A stretch of DNA of 64,000 nucleotides from Ophiostoma sp. CBS 140.51 (GCA_029298735.1 JANSLP010000029.1:62001-126000), one strand, 5' to 3'; shown: positions 11,212 to 22,793, counted from the stretch's first letter. The notes: generated by a model from the sequence alone, not told the origin. Numbers and translations: made by a program.

Positions 11212-13517
11212 TCATGCCGTCGTGGCCGTCGAGGCCTTCTTCGCCTTAAGCTTCTGCTTTTCAGCCCACTCCCGGCTGAGTGCCCTAGACCGCTCAGATG
11301 CCTCCTGACGGGCCTGCTTAGCAATTGCCTCACGCTCGCGCTTTTCGCGATCCCGGTCCGAAGACAGAATGCTGTCGCGCTGCAGAATCTCTCTGCCCCG
11401 GATCTTTTGATACTGCACATCTTCCACCGAGATTGTGCTCCGTTTTCCACTGATGCTACCAGTGGATGTTGACGTAGCTCTGCTCAACTGCCCGGCAGCC
11501 GTGGGCGAGGATCCAAGGGCAGGACCACGTCCACGAGGCACTTGGCCTTGGCCGTTGGTGCGGCCCGCCGAATCTGACGATATGACTGACAGCCTTCTGT
11601 TTGCGGGTGGTGCAGACCCGGGCACGCTCAGGCCACCGCCTGTGAAGGCGCTTTCGCCAATGACGGATGTCCGATTCGTCCGAGCACGACTTGAGATTGT
11701 CTCACGCGGCACCGTGCTTGGAGTGACGCTCAGTCTGATAGGTCTGGCCTTGAATTCGCGCCGCTTCCGCTCTTCCTCCTCTTGCCGCTTGAGCTTTGCA
11801 TCATGTTCTTCTCTCTTGCGTCGTGATATGGCTTCTCCGGGAAGCTCAAAGGTTGGGATCGTCGGCGGTTTCACAGAGCGCGGTCTGCGGAGCTGTCCAG
11901 CTCCTGGCTTTGTCGCTGCAGGTCTGGTGGTCGCAGCAGCGGCTGCGGCAGCGGCTGCCATACGAGCCTCGCGCTGCTCCTTGAGCCTGCGGGCGACGGC
12001 TTCACCTGGAAGCTCAAATGTCGATGTTGTGGGCGGCTTGCTCGACTTTGCTGGCGGCTTCGGTGGAAGCAAGCTCATGGGGCGAGTTACACTCAGTCTC
12101 TTCGTAGCAGTCCCAGTCGCAGCCGGTGAACCCTCGGTTGTCTTCTTGGCCGGGTCAGCTGCACCGGCCGATCTGCGGACAGATGCGGTTCGGACCAAGT
12201 CGGAGGTTCTCGAGCGAGTAGTGCCTGCCTTGGCAGCCGGGCTTTTGGACGGACCTGTACTAGCCTTGGCGGTTTGCTGATCGCGGACCTCCTTGTCTGG
12301 CGATGCCACGCGGTTGACACGAACCATACGATGCACCGCTTCAAACTGGTCCTCCAATCTGTCCAGCTCTTCAAGAGTATCTTCAATGCGCGCCACAGAG
12401 CTCCCAGGCGAGCGAGGCACGGACTGCGCGCGCTCAAAAGAGCCTGGGTCAAGTGGAGCACCAATGGCCTTTGGCGAAAGACCGCTCAAGTCGGGAGCCA
12501 TCAGACCGGTAGCATATGACGGCGCGGCGGCACCGGGCGGTAGGAGTGTATCAATCATGGTTTTCGTGGGTGCGTGAACGTCGCCTAAGGGGGTGGCAAT
12601 GAGGGTGTATGTGTTGACAGCCCGGTCTCTGCTTGTGACAGAGCTTCTTGACAACGATCTTTGGCGCAAGACGTTGCAGCCAAAGTAGACCTTGCGGTTT
12701 TGACTGGCACTATCTGTCAGGTCGGCAGCCGAGCAAATGCGGCGCAAGTGCTTACCCCTAGCGAAATTGCCAGCGTCGTGAGGAAGAGAAAGAATCCAGT
12801 TAAAGTTCTTTGCGTCGTGCCGTTCGATGGTGGACTGGATATCGGACTCGGAAAGCAGCTCAGAAAAGGACTCGTGCTTGACTGAACCTGAATCGTCGCA
12901 CGTTAATCACTAAGTCTACTCACAAAAAAGGAACAAGTACTGCTGGTTTTTTTCCCCCAGTTACACATACCTGTCAGATTGTTCGACTCCTCGGTGCTAT
13001 CGCAAGGCTGTTCAGGAAGCGCAAAATGTGCGTGTTTTGCTTTGTGAGTCGATTTCTGCAGTCTAGGCGTCTGAGGAGGAGCAGGAGAAGCAGGGACGGC
13101 CTCCTGAGTCTGTCGTACGGTGGTGGTTTTGCTGGGCTCTAAATTGACTGTTTCTTTTTCGGGAGTGCTGTAGATATGGAAGTTGCTCAGATCTTCGGCC
13201 AGCGAGTCTGGTGTGACGATATCTACTTGTGCTGAAAGGCGGCTGACTGCACTGTTTGTCTTGAGATGCGTTTGCTTGTTGCGTGGCGTGGTGATGCGCG
13301 CTATGTTCTGGACATTCTGCAGCGCTCCAATGTTCAGTTCTTCAAGATAGGATGAGCGGCCGGGCGCATTGGGGTCCTTGCTGTCCAAGATCGTATTACT
13401 CGCAGGCGTACTGTGGGAAGGCGTTCCAACAAGTCTGGAAGGACTAACGTTCTCAGAACCCGTCACGAAATCAGAATTGAAATCCGCGTGATATCTGGGT
13501 TGTAGTTGGTGGGCCAT
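11212..13517 (-). CDS. TPX2-like spindle/microtubule-associated protein (candidate)
   Basis: Two exons: 13517-12971 and 12887-11212, giving about 740 residues. The donor is GTATGT at 12970. Tandem acceptors six bases apart (exon starting at 12887 or 12881) both keep the frame. The N-terminal exon is polar and Ser/Thr/Pro-rich. The second exon has two copies of a TFELPGEA-(V/I)-(A/S)RR-(L/K)KE motif. The second copy runs into a charged helix ending REFKARP, a layout that resembles the FKA-P signature of TPX2 C-terminal repeats. A long highly charged helix (RDREKREREAIAKQ...) ends the protein, so microtubule or spindle binding is plausible. Lying beside Dad2 and shugoshin fits a mitotic role but does not prove it. 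The family call rests on motif resemblance; a generic coiled-coil protein is the alternative. Confidence 0.5.
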
Positions 13518-14925
13518 GTGGTTGAGGCACGTTCGAGGACACACGCCAGCGACGTCGCCCTTTTTTGCAAGTCAAGTCGATAAAAGGGGTCCGGATTTAT
13601 TCTTCAGAGGGGCCAGGCCAGGGCGAGGGGGTGGAATCTTTGAAACAGGTGTGCATCAACCACCGTCAACCACGCGGGAAATGGAAAACACCAGCCAAAA
13701 ATGCCAATGAAACAGAACAAGAGTAGACTGGTCCTGCGTCCTGGGAACTGGGGCGGACCGCTCTCGGCCAGGCCTTCTCACAGAGGGAAAGGAGAGGGAA
13801 AAGAAATGACGGGTTGTCGGTAACAGGGGTGTCAGAAAAGGGCACAGTGGGCAGCAATTTCGTGGGCGATGGAATTGGGAAAAGCGCCAATTCGGGGAGC
13901 CAGGGGTGGTTGCGAGTCGTGAAACGGCTTGTTGCTGATTTTCGGCGCTCTTTATGCTTTGGGGGGGATTGGCGTGGTTGATTGCTAGAAGATGAGGCTA
14001 AAAGGGTGTTGTGTCGAGAGAGTTGAGAAGAGGAGAAGAGGAAGAAAAGAAGGGGAAGAACGAGTTGAGATGGAGATGTTTATGCGTTTTTGTGCGTTGC
14101 CCTTCCGGCCGTAGTTTTGTTTATTTTGTATGCAGCTGCGAGCTGTTCGCTCCTTCCTTTTTCTTTGCCCCTCTTGCCCTTTTTCGCGCACCTTCTGTGT
14201 GCACAGCAAGGTGTCGCGTCGCGGGTGCGGGAAGGTGCAGGTGGGACGCCAAGTGCATCGGACAGGGTGACGGAGCGAGCGGAGCAAACTCTGCGAGGCC
14301 ATCAGTCCATCGTTGCTTCCTTCCTTGTCAACGACGGACGGTGTACGCATATACCTAACGAGGAAGGAGCTCCCGAAGTGTCTCTCAATCGTCCGCAGCA
14401 AACGGACAGCACATGCAGTCTAAATTCCAAATACGGCACAAAATGATTTCCTGCTTCTTCTTTAATTCATTCATCATTCTGATATTGACTTGGTCAAACA
14501 TCTAATCATCGTACATCGTAAACCTTCCCGCCTGTTTCTGGAGCTTTTATATTAGAAACACCCGGTGCAAGTTGGTGTGGTTTTGTGTGGCAGCCCGTAA
14601 ACAACCTAAATGACTAATGAACGCGTTTTTGACGCGACTTGCCACTTTGGCGAGGTGCGGTTGGTCTAAACTGTTGAAGGAAGTGGGGCGGCTCAGACGG
14701 ATACCACCAAACTGTCATGGGTTGTCTGCCAACAGCAGCCGTTTTGACGCTTTGACAACGACGGCGTGACAGACGGCGACCTGTGTCATGACGGGATGCT
14801 GCATCTGTGCCTTTTCTGTTTGTGACCTCTGCAATCGACGATGTAGGGCAGCAGGTAGTCGGCGCAGTATTATCCGAGCTGGGTCGATTTGAAAAAGTAG
14901 GGAAATAATCGTAGCTGGCATTGCT
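13518..14925. other. intergenic region upstream of the TPX2-like gene
   Basis: This is the promoter side of the minus-strand 13517 start and the 3' side of dad2. A purine-rich stretch at about 14015-14080 (pyrimidine-rich on the minus coding strand) matches the CT-rich leaders seen before the plus-strand genes. A forkhead-type GTAAACAA lies at 14597-14604. No coding sequence is supported. Confidence 0.5.
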
Positions 14926-15498
14926 TCACGATGCTTCACCCTCTTCTTCTAAGGCCGCGGCGGCAGCGGCAGCTTCATCTGCTTGTGCTTGAAGGGTCGG
15001 GGCGTGTTCGGTCGGGATCCGCACGAGCATCTGTGGGAGAGCAACGGAGCTGTCTTCAGTTTCCGTTGCGGCTCTAGGCAGCTTTGCTACATCTTGTTAG
15101 AATAGGAACCGCCTTGCTTTGCTCAAGAAAATGATGGCGCAGTGAACATACTAGATGCCATGTTGATTGCCCGCAGCACGTTATGCCAGTTGGCCATGAC
15201 AGTGGCGATCGCTGTGACCAAAGTTAGTCGAGAGGTCCTAGTCTAGATAGAGAATAAGCTCTCGCTTCTTTGTGTTTATTCACGCACCCTCTGTTCCACC
15301 AGACAGCGTCGAGAGCTTCTCCTCAAGCGCCTCCATCTGCGAGGCGACTGCGGCACTGAGATCGCGCAGCTGCTTCAGGTTCTCGAGCTCTTCGCGCTTC
15401 TCATTGACGCGCGCCTGAAGAGACATGCCGGCCGATGCGCTGGAGACGGACGTCTGTCGCAGGTGCCCAGAAGGCATCGATCGTGAAGAGTAGGCCAT
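14926..15498 (-). CDS. dad2: DASH complex subunit Dad2
   Basis: Three exons (15498-15288, 15211-15152, 15086-14926) encode 143 residues; all junctions are GT-AG and preserve frame. A Ser-rich N-terminus is followed by a coiled coil at about residues 27-66 (ARVNEKREELENLKQLRDL). Then comes the family-typical GTE-AIATVMANWHNVLRAINMAS segment split by intron 1 (residues 68-90), which identifies Dad2. Residues 92-94 are KLP, and the tail is acidic and Ala-rich. Dad2 is a small subunit of the DASH/Dam1 complex, which couples kinetochores to microtubule plus ends in fungi. The start ATG at 15498 gives the normal short N-terminus; the frame is open further upstream but without family resemblance. 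The gene is transcribed divergently from shugoshin, 575 bp away. Confidence 0.92.
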
Positions 15499-16073
15499 GG
15501 TCGTCGGGTTCGGGTCAGTGTTGGGCTCGTTGTAAGTTGTGGCGTGTTGGATGTCGTCAAACTGTTCAAATGCTTTTGAAAGTCGGCAAGATATTCCATA
15601 GAGCACTGTCTCTTGCGACTCCAAGTATGCGACGGGTGGAGTCGCTGCCAAATGGCGGGGCATTGTTGATTGGCATGTGGCTTGTGCGTGGTGAGCCACA
15701 TTATCGGGCCAACTTTGCCAGGGCTGCCCGGCCAACCCCCTGCCCAAATAAGATTGGCGTAAACAACACACCAAAATTAATCGAGCAGGTGCCATTGGCA
15801 CCAAACACCACATATTATTACCGGCGATAGAACAAAGGCGGCCCAGTACAGAAAATTTACAGCTCTGTTGTTTGCGTGCATCTGACTCTACTAACAAACA
15901 GCTTCCAATCACCAACTTTGTCGCGCGACACGACCTCGCCCTTTTCGACAACGACGACAACCATTTCCCTACGCCCTAATACCCTCTGGCATCGCATCGC
16001 CCTACATTGTCGCATTTCACGATACTGCTGTCCTCTTTTCCACCCAACGTCGGTCTCCTCACCGTTATGAGAG
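15499..16073. promoter_or_regulatory. shared divergent promoter of dad2 and sgo1
   Basis: These 575 bp separate the two start codons and must contain both promoters and leaders. A GTAAACAA forkhead-type octamer lies at 15759-15766 and a one-mismatch relative (TTGTTTGC on the plus strand) at 15868-15875. A 10-bp palindrome GTCGCGCGAC is at 15920-15929. Forkhead sites of this form are known at G2/M genes in yeasts; their relevance here is inference, and the octamer also occurs elsewhere in this window by chance (for example near 44709). No MluI cell-cycle box (ACGCGT) is present. Confidence 0.6.
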
Positions 16074-18522
16074 ATGGCGCGACTGAACGAACCCCCGGCG
16101 CTCGTCGATAGCTACGACAACTGTGCGTGCAGCTTCACTCTTCACTCTATTTCTGTTCCAGAAGTGTGTTTGCGCTCGTTGTTTGGTCCCTCTTGCTAAC
16201 AGTAAACAGTGCGTCGCAAGTTCCTGCGCCAGAACAGAGATATCGCCCGCGTCAACTCCAACCAGTCACTTCGCATCCGCGGCCTCGAGAACGAATGTGC
16301 ACGACTCCTGTCCGAAAACCTTGAGCTCCGTGGCCAGGTCTTGCGCCTCGAGAAGGAAATCGACGACGACAAGTCCCAGCGCGTAGCCGACCATGCAGTC
16401 CAAATAAAGCAAAAGATGGAGGCCCAGCTCGTCGAGCTCGGTTCTCTCCTTGCCAGCTTCGGTCTCGAGCCTCCGACCAAGAGGCAGTCGCCTGCTGCTG
16501 CTCCACGACGTGCCGAAAAGCCCGCACGACTGAGCCTCTCGACTGAGACCATGTCGCCACTGCAAAGAAAACCACCACAGCTCTCGCCGAGCGAGGCTGA
16601 GAGTCTTGCCATCCAAGAAGGCCGTCTGCCACCCATCTACGAAACTAAGACTTTCCCACGGAAGACACTAAGGTATGTTGTGAATTTGAAAGTGCAACAT
16701 TCTTGTTTACTGTTCGTGGAGCTAACCAACTTGTAGCCGGGACGAGATTCTTGCACTTCAGTCCGATGATAGCGAAACGGCTGGCTCCCCTGTGCTTGGC
16801 CCTCCGCCAGTCTCACGCCTCTTCCGTGACGACCCGACGAAAAAACCGACTGCCAGCTCCGTGCAGAAAACCGAGACCGCACCGAAAGCCAATGCCCCAG
16901 CAGCTACGAAGGAGGCAATCAAGGACCGCAAGGTGGAGGAGCCGCCTGTGGCCAAGACAGCACAAACAGCACCGCCTCCAGCCACGGCAAAGCCAAAGCC
17001 CGAGACCGAGAAGAAGACTGCTCCCCTTCGCACCGTTACTACCAACACGAAAGCGACAGCACTATCTACGGCACCCGAAACCTCTATTGCCCCAGCAGCT
17101 ACTTCCTCCACAATCCCTGCCTCCGTGTCGTCTACTCCGTCTGCAAAGCCAGCTGGAAAGAGAAAGTTTGCTGTCAACGACGAGAATGCTGCCATCCGTG
17201 GCATGAAGGCCGGTGACGCAGATGCCAAGGCCTCAGCACAATCCAACGGCAGTGGCCCGACCCGCGAGCTGAAGAACCCCAGGAGCATAAGAAGCCTTGT
17301 TAACAGCCGGAAAGAGTCGAACGAGAACCACGGCGAAGTCAAGACAGCTGCTGGAGGAAGAAAGCCCCTTACTGCAAAGAGCACAAACGAAGATATCTCC
17401 TCACCACGGAAGCAGGCTTTGTTCGATGCTTCCGGAAAGCTCAAAGGCAAAGACAACGCGAACGCGAACGCCGATAAAGCGGCAAACTCGGCAGGCCGTA
17501 TGCGGAACCGCATGAAGCCGCCAATGGTTGTTGAGATCCCAGACGTGCCACCGCCAACAACCATCGATATCAAGGTTGATGATGTCAAGAAGGGCAGCGC
17601 CACCAGCAAGTCTGCGGCTCCTTTGCCTTCAGATGACCATACACCACCACCTGTTGATATTGACAGCGAACCATTGCCCGAGCTCGAGCCAGAAACCTTG
17701 TGTCCTCGCACACCGACCCCAGCAACAACGACACTTCTCACCTCTCAGCGTCTCGTCCCTACTCACGCCGAGGGTCGTGATACTCCCCCACCAGCAGACA
17801 TTTCCTCTCAGGGCGAGACGTCTCGTCCTAACAGACGGTCGCGCGCTTCAGTGAGCTATGCCGAGCCGAACCTTCGCGACAAGATGCGTCGCCCGACGAA
17901 AGAACTCTTCGACGCTGTCGCTGGAGAAGGCAAATACGTCCAGCGCCACAGCCACGTCCATCAGCAAGACGGCCAAGATCCGGCAACGATCCCGGCACTC
18001 GCTAAAGCCGATGTGGTGGTTCCCCCGATGGAAGAGCAACAACCGAAGGAGGACAAGACGGAACCTTTGGCCGCTGAGCAAAAGACCTCTAGCAAGGCTG
18101 CGCTCGCGATCGAGGATGCTAGAAGTTCAGCTGGTGACCAGGACCCATACGAGTTCACTGTTTCATCATCACCATCCCAAGAGACCGAGGATGAGGAGTC
18201 TGAGGCTAGTATGGGAAAGGGGAGAGGTGGATCGAGAAAGTCTTCATCTCGGGCTTCTCTCAAGACGACTCGGAGGGCATCAACAGCAAACGCACGTGAA
18301 GACGTTGCCTCAACGGTAGACAAGCACACGCGGCCATCAGCAGCACGCAAACGCGCCTCCATGGTTGGCATGAAGAGAGGATCTATGCTTTCAGACGACG
18401 AGGACGATGCTGCTGACTCTTCCTATGAACCCCCGGCAGAGAGAGACGACGGCCAGGCGATCGAGGGCCGGGCGCTGTCGACAAGGGACAGAATCTCACG
18501 GCGGCGGAGTATGATGCTATAA
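16074..18522 (+). CDS. sgo1: shugoshin (centromeric cohesin protector)
   Basis: Three exons (16074-16122, 16210-16672, 16737-18522), 765 residues. The first exon is only 16 codons plus one base; donor GTGCGT and acceptor ACAG join N-L-R-R-K. Residues about 17-115 form the shugoshin N-terminal coiled coil (RIRGLENECARLLSENLELRG), the part that dimerises and recruits PP2A-B' in characterised homologues. A long disordered Ala/Lys/Pro/Thr-rich middle follows. At about residues 535-560 sits the conserved C-terminal motif, recognisable by RRSRASVSYAEPNLRDKMRR, which binds phosphorylated H2A at centromeres in other fungi. The tail is basic and Ser-rich. The role is protection of centromeric cohesin and chromosome bi-orientation. 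The length is at the long end for the family, owing to the middle region. Confidence 0.9.
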
Positions 18523-19103
18523 TGATTAAGACGACGGAGTAAAAACGCCACACACGACTGTGGTCCCACACGAGCATGGTGTTTCGGCGTTGTCTTTCTT
18601 TTTTGTTTATATACACAGTCCTTTTTTCGTTTTCTTTCTTTGTCTTTCTTCTTCTTCTTCTTCTACGTTTCTGCTTTTCTGCTTTTGCTCTTCTTGGCCT
18701 TTCTTGGTTTAATTGCATTTCTCTCTCCTTGCGTTTGGAAACTGCGACAGCGACCGGCCCTTATATTGTTTTTAGGATATCCTATTTCGTCACTTCTTTC
18801 TTGTTTCTCAATGCAATGCCGTTTGGCAAGCTTCAAACTTTTCAACCCAAATTTAATTGGCACAACTCTTGACATGCCCAAACGGCTCTTTGAACATTAG
18901 GCCCTGATTAGTAATTCGAGCTGTCATTGATGTAATAAGGGGTTGGTATATACAGATGCTGTCACCAAAAACGAGAAAGGTAAATAGAAAGCTACTCATG
19001 TCTGCTACAGAATAAAATAACGAAAGCAAACAGCGTAAGAAAGAATAACAGAAAAGACAGGCATTACATGCTCTTTTTCATCTCATGACTCCGACACAGA
19101 CAC
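18523..19103. other. convergent 3' intergenic region (sgo1 / vps29)
   Basis: The two genes end towards each other. T-rich and CTT-rich sequence follows sgo1 (18600-18665). No coding frame is supported. Confidence 0.6.
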
Positions 19104-19793
19104 CTATGAGGCCGATCCTGTCGGCTCCACAGGCTTCGTGTATGTCACCTTCTCGACCGCAACGGTCTCTGTCCCGTTGGCGTCTTTGCGCAGCTGGTAA
19201 ACGTACAGCGTGAGCGAGATACCCTGCACATCCATAAGGCAGAAACTAGGCACCACCTCGTCCTCGGGCTTGTCACTGTCGCCGCCCCAGCCCGAGAAAT
19301 ACGCACCCGTCGCGCTGCCCGGGTTGATGAAAAACTTGTCCATGTACTCAAAGCACTCAAACTTGTGCGTGCCGCCCCAGCAGAGCACGTCCACGTCCAG
19401 CCGGTTGGCCTCGGCCAATAGGAGGTCCGGCTCATTGCTGACGAGCGTAAAGCCTTCCAAGAAGCCAACACGGACGGCACCGTGCGTGACGACCTGGGTC
19501 AGCGGCAAGGCCGTGGCCTCGACATCGAAGCGGCCCTTGACAATCTTGAGGTCCGGAGCGACGGAGCGGAGGTACTCGTAGGTGTGCTTGTCGGTGAGGT
19601 TGCCGAGACAGAGGGTCTGGCCGATCTTGCCGGGGGCGAGGAGCTTCTTGAACTGGTGGGGGAAAGGAGTGTTAAACAGAAGTCACGACGTTGTTAAGAT
19701 ACATCAAACACCCTTGGGACCTACCTTCGCTGGGATGTCCAGAGCCCGGTCTGGGATGTGCAGGTCGCCGATGACGAGGATGAGGAACGCCAT
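19104..19793 (-). CDS. vps29: retromer subunit Vps29
   Basis: Two exons (19793-19725 and 19652-19104), 205 residues; the intron is 72 bp and falls between codons. The N-terminus MAFLILVIGDLHIPDRALDIP is the Vps29 hallmark, and the metallophosphoesterase-like fold continues with CLGNLTD, GRFD, THG and GSATGAYFSGW. Vps29 binds Vps35 and together with Vps26 forms the retromer core that recycles cargo from endosomes to the Golgi. The usual GHTH metal motif is here GGTHKFE, with the first His replaced by Gly, in keeping with Vps29 being a scaffold rather than an active phosphatase. The length is slightly above the animal protein because of a short C-terminal extension. Divergent from the aminotransferase gene. 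Confidence 0.93.
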
Positions 19794-20924
19794 GGTGAAG
19801 GAGGGAGAGTCTGTACTGTAGCTGGCGTGGGAGGAGTCGAGCTTCGTTCAATCACCAGCCCGTCTTCAGCTACTCCGAGTGCGCCGACACGGGGTAGGAT
19901 GGGCCGACCAGTTTACAAGTCGCTCCTTTTCGAGCCGATCGCGGTCGAACGCTGGGCGACGTTCCGCAGCGGGTCCAGATGGAGAAAGGGGAAAGGGGGT
20001 GTGCACGCGGGGTGTGTGGTGTGGTCGTGTTTTTGTGATGTGTGATGTCGTCAATCTGGATCGGTTTGCAGGGAGAAGGCTATCAACGTGGCGGTCGAGG
20101 TGCATGAGAATGAGAGGAATATCCCGTCGCATGCCGTGTCCCAATCGGTCCTGCCTGGCCTTGCGGTCGCTAGTGGGAACGTAAGCGTCAGAGTGGGAAG
20201 GAGCAGAGAGTGGCTGGGAATCTTTTGCTACCTCTTCAGGAAAGCTTTCCCAGAACGGCAAGCTCCAGCAACTCCACTTTGCACCTTCCCTTTTCTTCCC
20301 TTTTCCCCAAAATGGGCACCAGCCACGAAGGCCGCTGGAAATCAAGCCACAAAGGGCTATTTAACCTCCCCGAAAATCGGAACCGGGGGCGATAAAAGCT
20401 CGAAAAGGAAAGCAAGCATTGGGAGCAATTCAGTGGACGACCCCTCTCGGGCGGGGCAGACCGTCTCTTATGGATCAACATAGAGAAGCGCTCAATTGCG
20501 CTTTCACCCCAGCCGACTGACCAGATCCGAAAGACAGGAAAGAGCAACCCAGACCAGGTCGACGAAGACATAAGACAGTGCCGGGGCGGCACACGGCGTT
20601 CGCTCGGAGATTTAGTGCCAAAACTGTCGTGAAAGGGGAGTCACTGGAAGGCAGTGAACCATAAAAAACTCAAATCCCTAAAAGCCAGGCGGGCAGGCAC
20701 GAACCCCAGGACAAAGAGGAGATGGAAAGTGCCACCGTTCAGCGAGGGAAGGAACAACTTTACACTGCTCACCGCACCTGCCCGCACCTGTTTTTCCGTG
20801 GAATAGCAACGCCGTGCCACCCAATTGAGGCAATTCACCGATTTTTTGGTCACTTCGTCCCCCGTGTCGTCTCCGTCGTCTCGTTTTTTTCTCCTCTCTC
20901 TCTCTCTCCTCTCTCTCCTTCACA
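19794..20924. promoter_or_regulatory. divergent promoter region of vps29 and the aminotransferase gene
   Basis: 1131 bp lie between the two starts. On the plus-strand side it ends in a dense CT tract (about 20887-20920) that stops a few bases before the ATG at 20925. Fungal transcripts often start at or just after such tracts, so the aminotransferase leader could be extremely short. No small gene is supported inside. Confidence 0.55.
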
Positions 20925-22793
20925 ATGCAGCATCTCACCATCATCCGCCGTGCACGCTGGTCTCCTCCCTTCCTGCCGAGTCGCCAACAAAGTGCTTTTC
21001 TTAGTGCGTGGTCGTCCGCAGCCAGTCGGCAGCCAGCATTACTAAGACAGGCAGGAGCAACAAGCACGCCAACAGCAGGCACAGTGACGGCAATCACAGG
21101 CGAAGGAGGAACCCAACGCGCCTTCTTCCATAACGGCGCTAATACTCACACTCCCTCTCCCACGCCCAGAATTATGGCACCCCCTCATCGCCATATCACC
21201 GATGGCAGCCCCTCTGTGCATCGGTTAGCAGGGATCGCTAGGCACTTATCCGCCTCCTCGGCTTCCCGTCCTACTTCTACTTATTGCTCCCCTTCCTCCA
21301 CCCCATCAACATCAACATCCAACAGCCGCTCTCTTCATACCCCATCTTCCTCTTCATCGCCTACCATGTCGTCACAGCCGGACCACCCCACACTGCTCAT
21401 CCCGGGCCCCATTGAGTTTGACGATGCCGTCCTCAACTCTATGAGCCACTACAGGTAAAGTTCGGCTCCTGTCGGTGTTGTTTTCGTGCCGTGTCGGCGG
21501 TTTCCGCATGTGATTTTTTGGTGGCATATTGGCCCTTGTTGTCACATATTGTCATGTTGCAATTGGCTTCTTTTGTCTTGACAATTCCGTCTTAATTTTG
21601 TGCCATTCTCTCGTCTCACTTATTCCAACCCATCCCAACCTTTACTAACCATCATCACAGCGAGAGCCACGTCGGCCCTGCGTTCGTTTCGGTTTTCGGC
21701 GATGTCCTCTCGAGCCTCCGCAAGCTCTTCCAGTCCACCGACCCGGCCGCCCAGCCTTTCGTCATTTCCGGCTCTGGTACCCTTGGGTGGGATATCGTCG
21801 GTGCCAACCTGATCGAGAAGGGCGATGCTGCCCTTGTCCTCGGCACCGGTTACTTCAGCGACGGCTTCGCTGACGCCCTCCGCGTCTACGGCGCCGATGT
21901 CACCGAGCTCAAGGCCCCCGTCGGCAGCCGCCCCCAGCTGCCCGAGATCGAGGCCGCCCTCAAGGCCAAGAACTACAAGCTGCTGACCGTCACCCACGTC
22001 GACACCTCCACCGGCGTTCTCAGTGAGCTGCGCAACCTGTCCGAGCTCGTCCACCGCGTCTCGCCCGACACCCTTGTTATTGTCGACGGTGTCTGCTCCG
22101 TCGCCTGCGAGGAGATTGCTTTCGACGACTGGAAGCTCGACGGTGTTGTCACTGCCAGCCAGAAGGCCATTGGCGTCCCCGCTGGTCTGTCCATCTCCTA
22201 CTTCAGCGGCCGCGCCATCAAGGCCGTCGAGAACCGCAAGTCCCCGCCCGCCGCCTACTTTGCCTCCATCAAGAACTGGCTGCCGATTATGCGCAACTAC
22301 GAGGCCAAGAAGCCCTCCTACTTTGCGACCCCGTCCCCGCAGCTCGTCCACGCCCTGCACACCGCTCTGGGCCAGATCCTGTCTGTACCCCTGGCTGAGC
22401 GCTTCGCCAAGCACAAGGAGGCGTCTGACAAGATCAAGGCCGCCATCACCAAACTGGGCCTCAAGCAGGTCGCCTCTAACCCCGAGGACCAGGCCCACGG
22501 CATGACTGCCATCTACCTGCCGGAGACGATCCAGATCTCACAGATCCTGCCCAGCCTGGGCAAGAAGAACGTCGTCTTTGCTGGCGGTATCCACAAGGAG
22601 ATTGCCACAAAGTACATCCGTTTCGGCCACATGGGTGTCAGCATTGTGAGTCCCGTCCACGTTTCGTCCTATGTTTCCTTTATTGATTTAATGCTAACCT
22701 TTTTTACAGCTGGAGCCCGAGAGAGGCCACATCGACCGTGCCCTCAAGGCGCTCGAGGAGGGTCTGGCCGAGTTTGGTTACCAAAAAGCGTAA
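20925..22793 (+). CDS. AGX1: alanine/serine-glyoxylate aminotransferase, class V PLP enzyme
   Basis: Three exons (20925-21454, 21661-22645, 22710-22793), 532 residues from the first ATG. The core from about residue 148 is a full-length glyoxylate aminotransferase: HPTLLIPGPIEF, SGSGTLGWDIV, THVDTSTGVLSEL, and the PLP lysine in ASQKAIGVPAG (Lys345; codon 22163-22165). It transfers the amino group of alanine or serine to glyoxylate, yielding glycine. The first 147 residues are extra compared with the family. Residues 1-45 are Arg-rich with no acidic residue (MQHLTIIRRARW...), like a mitochondrial presequence; the rest is a Ser/Thr linker. In-frame ATGs at 21174 and 21366 (ACCATGTCG) give shorter forms, and the last matches the family's usual length. 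The C-terminus YQKA is not a canonical PTS1. A poly(A)-type AATAAA lies 50 bp after the stop. Confidence 0.9.

Noticed and set aside
16758..17741. 327-codon frame antisense to shugoshin
   Set aside because: Antisense shadow of the low-complexity middle of shugoshin.
21620..22498. 292-codon frame antisense to the aminotransferase
   Set aside because: Antisense shadow with Val/Gly/Leu/Asp-rich pseudo-protein composition.
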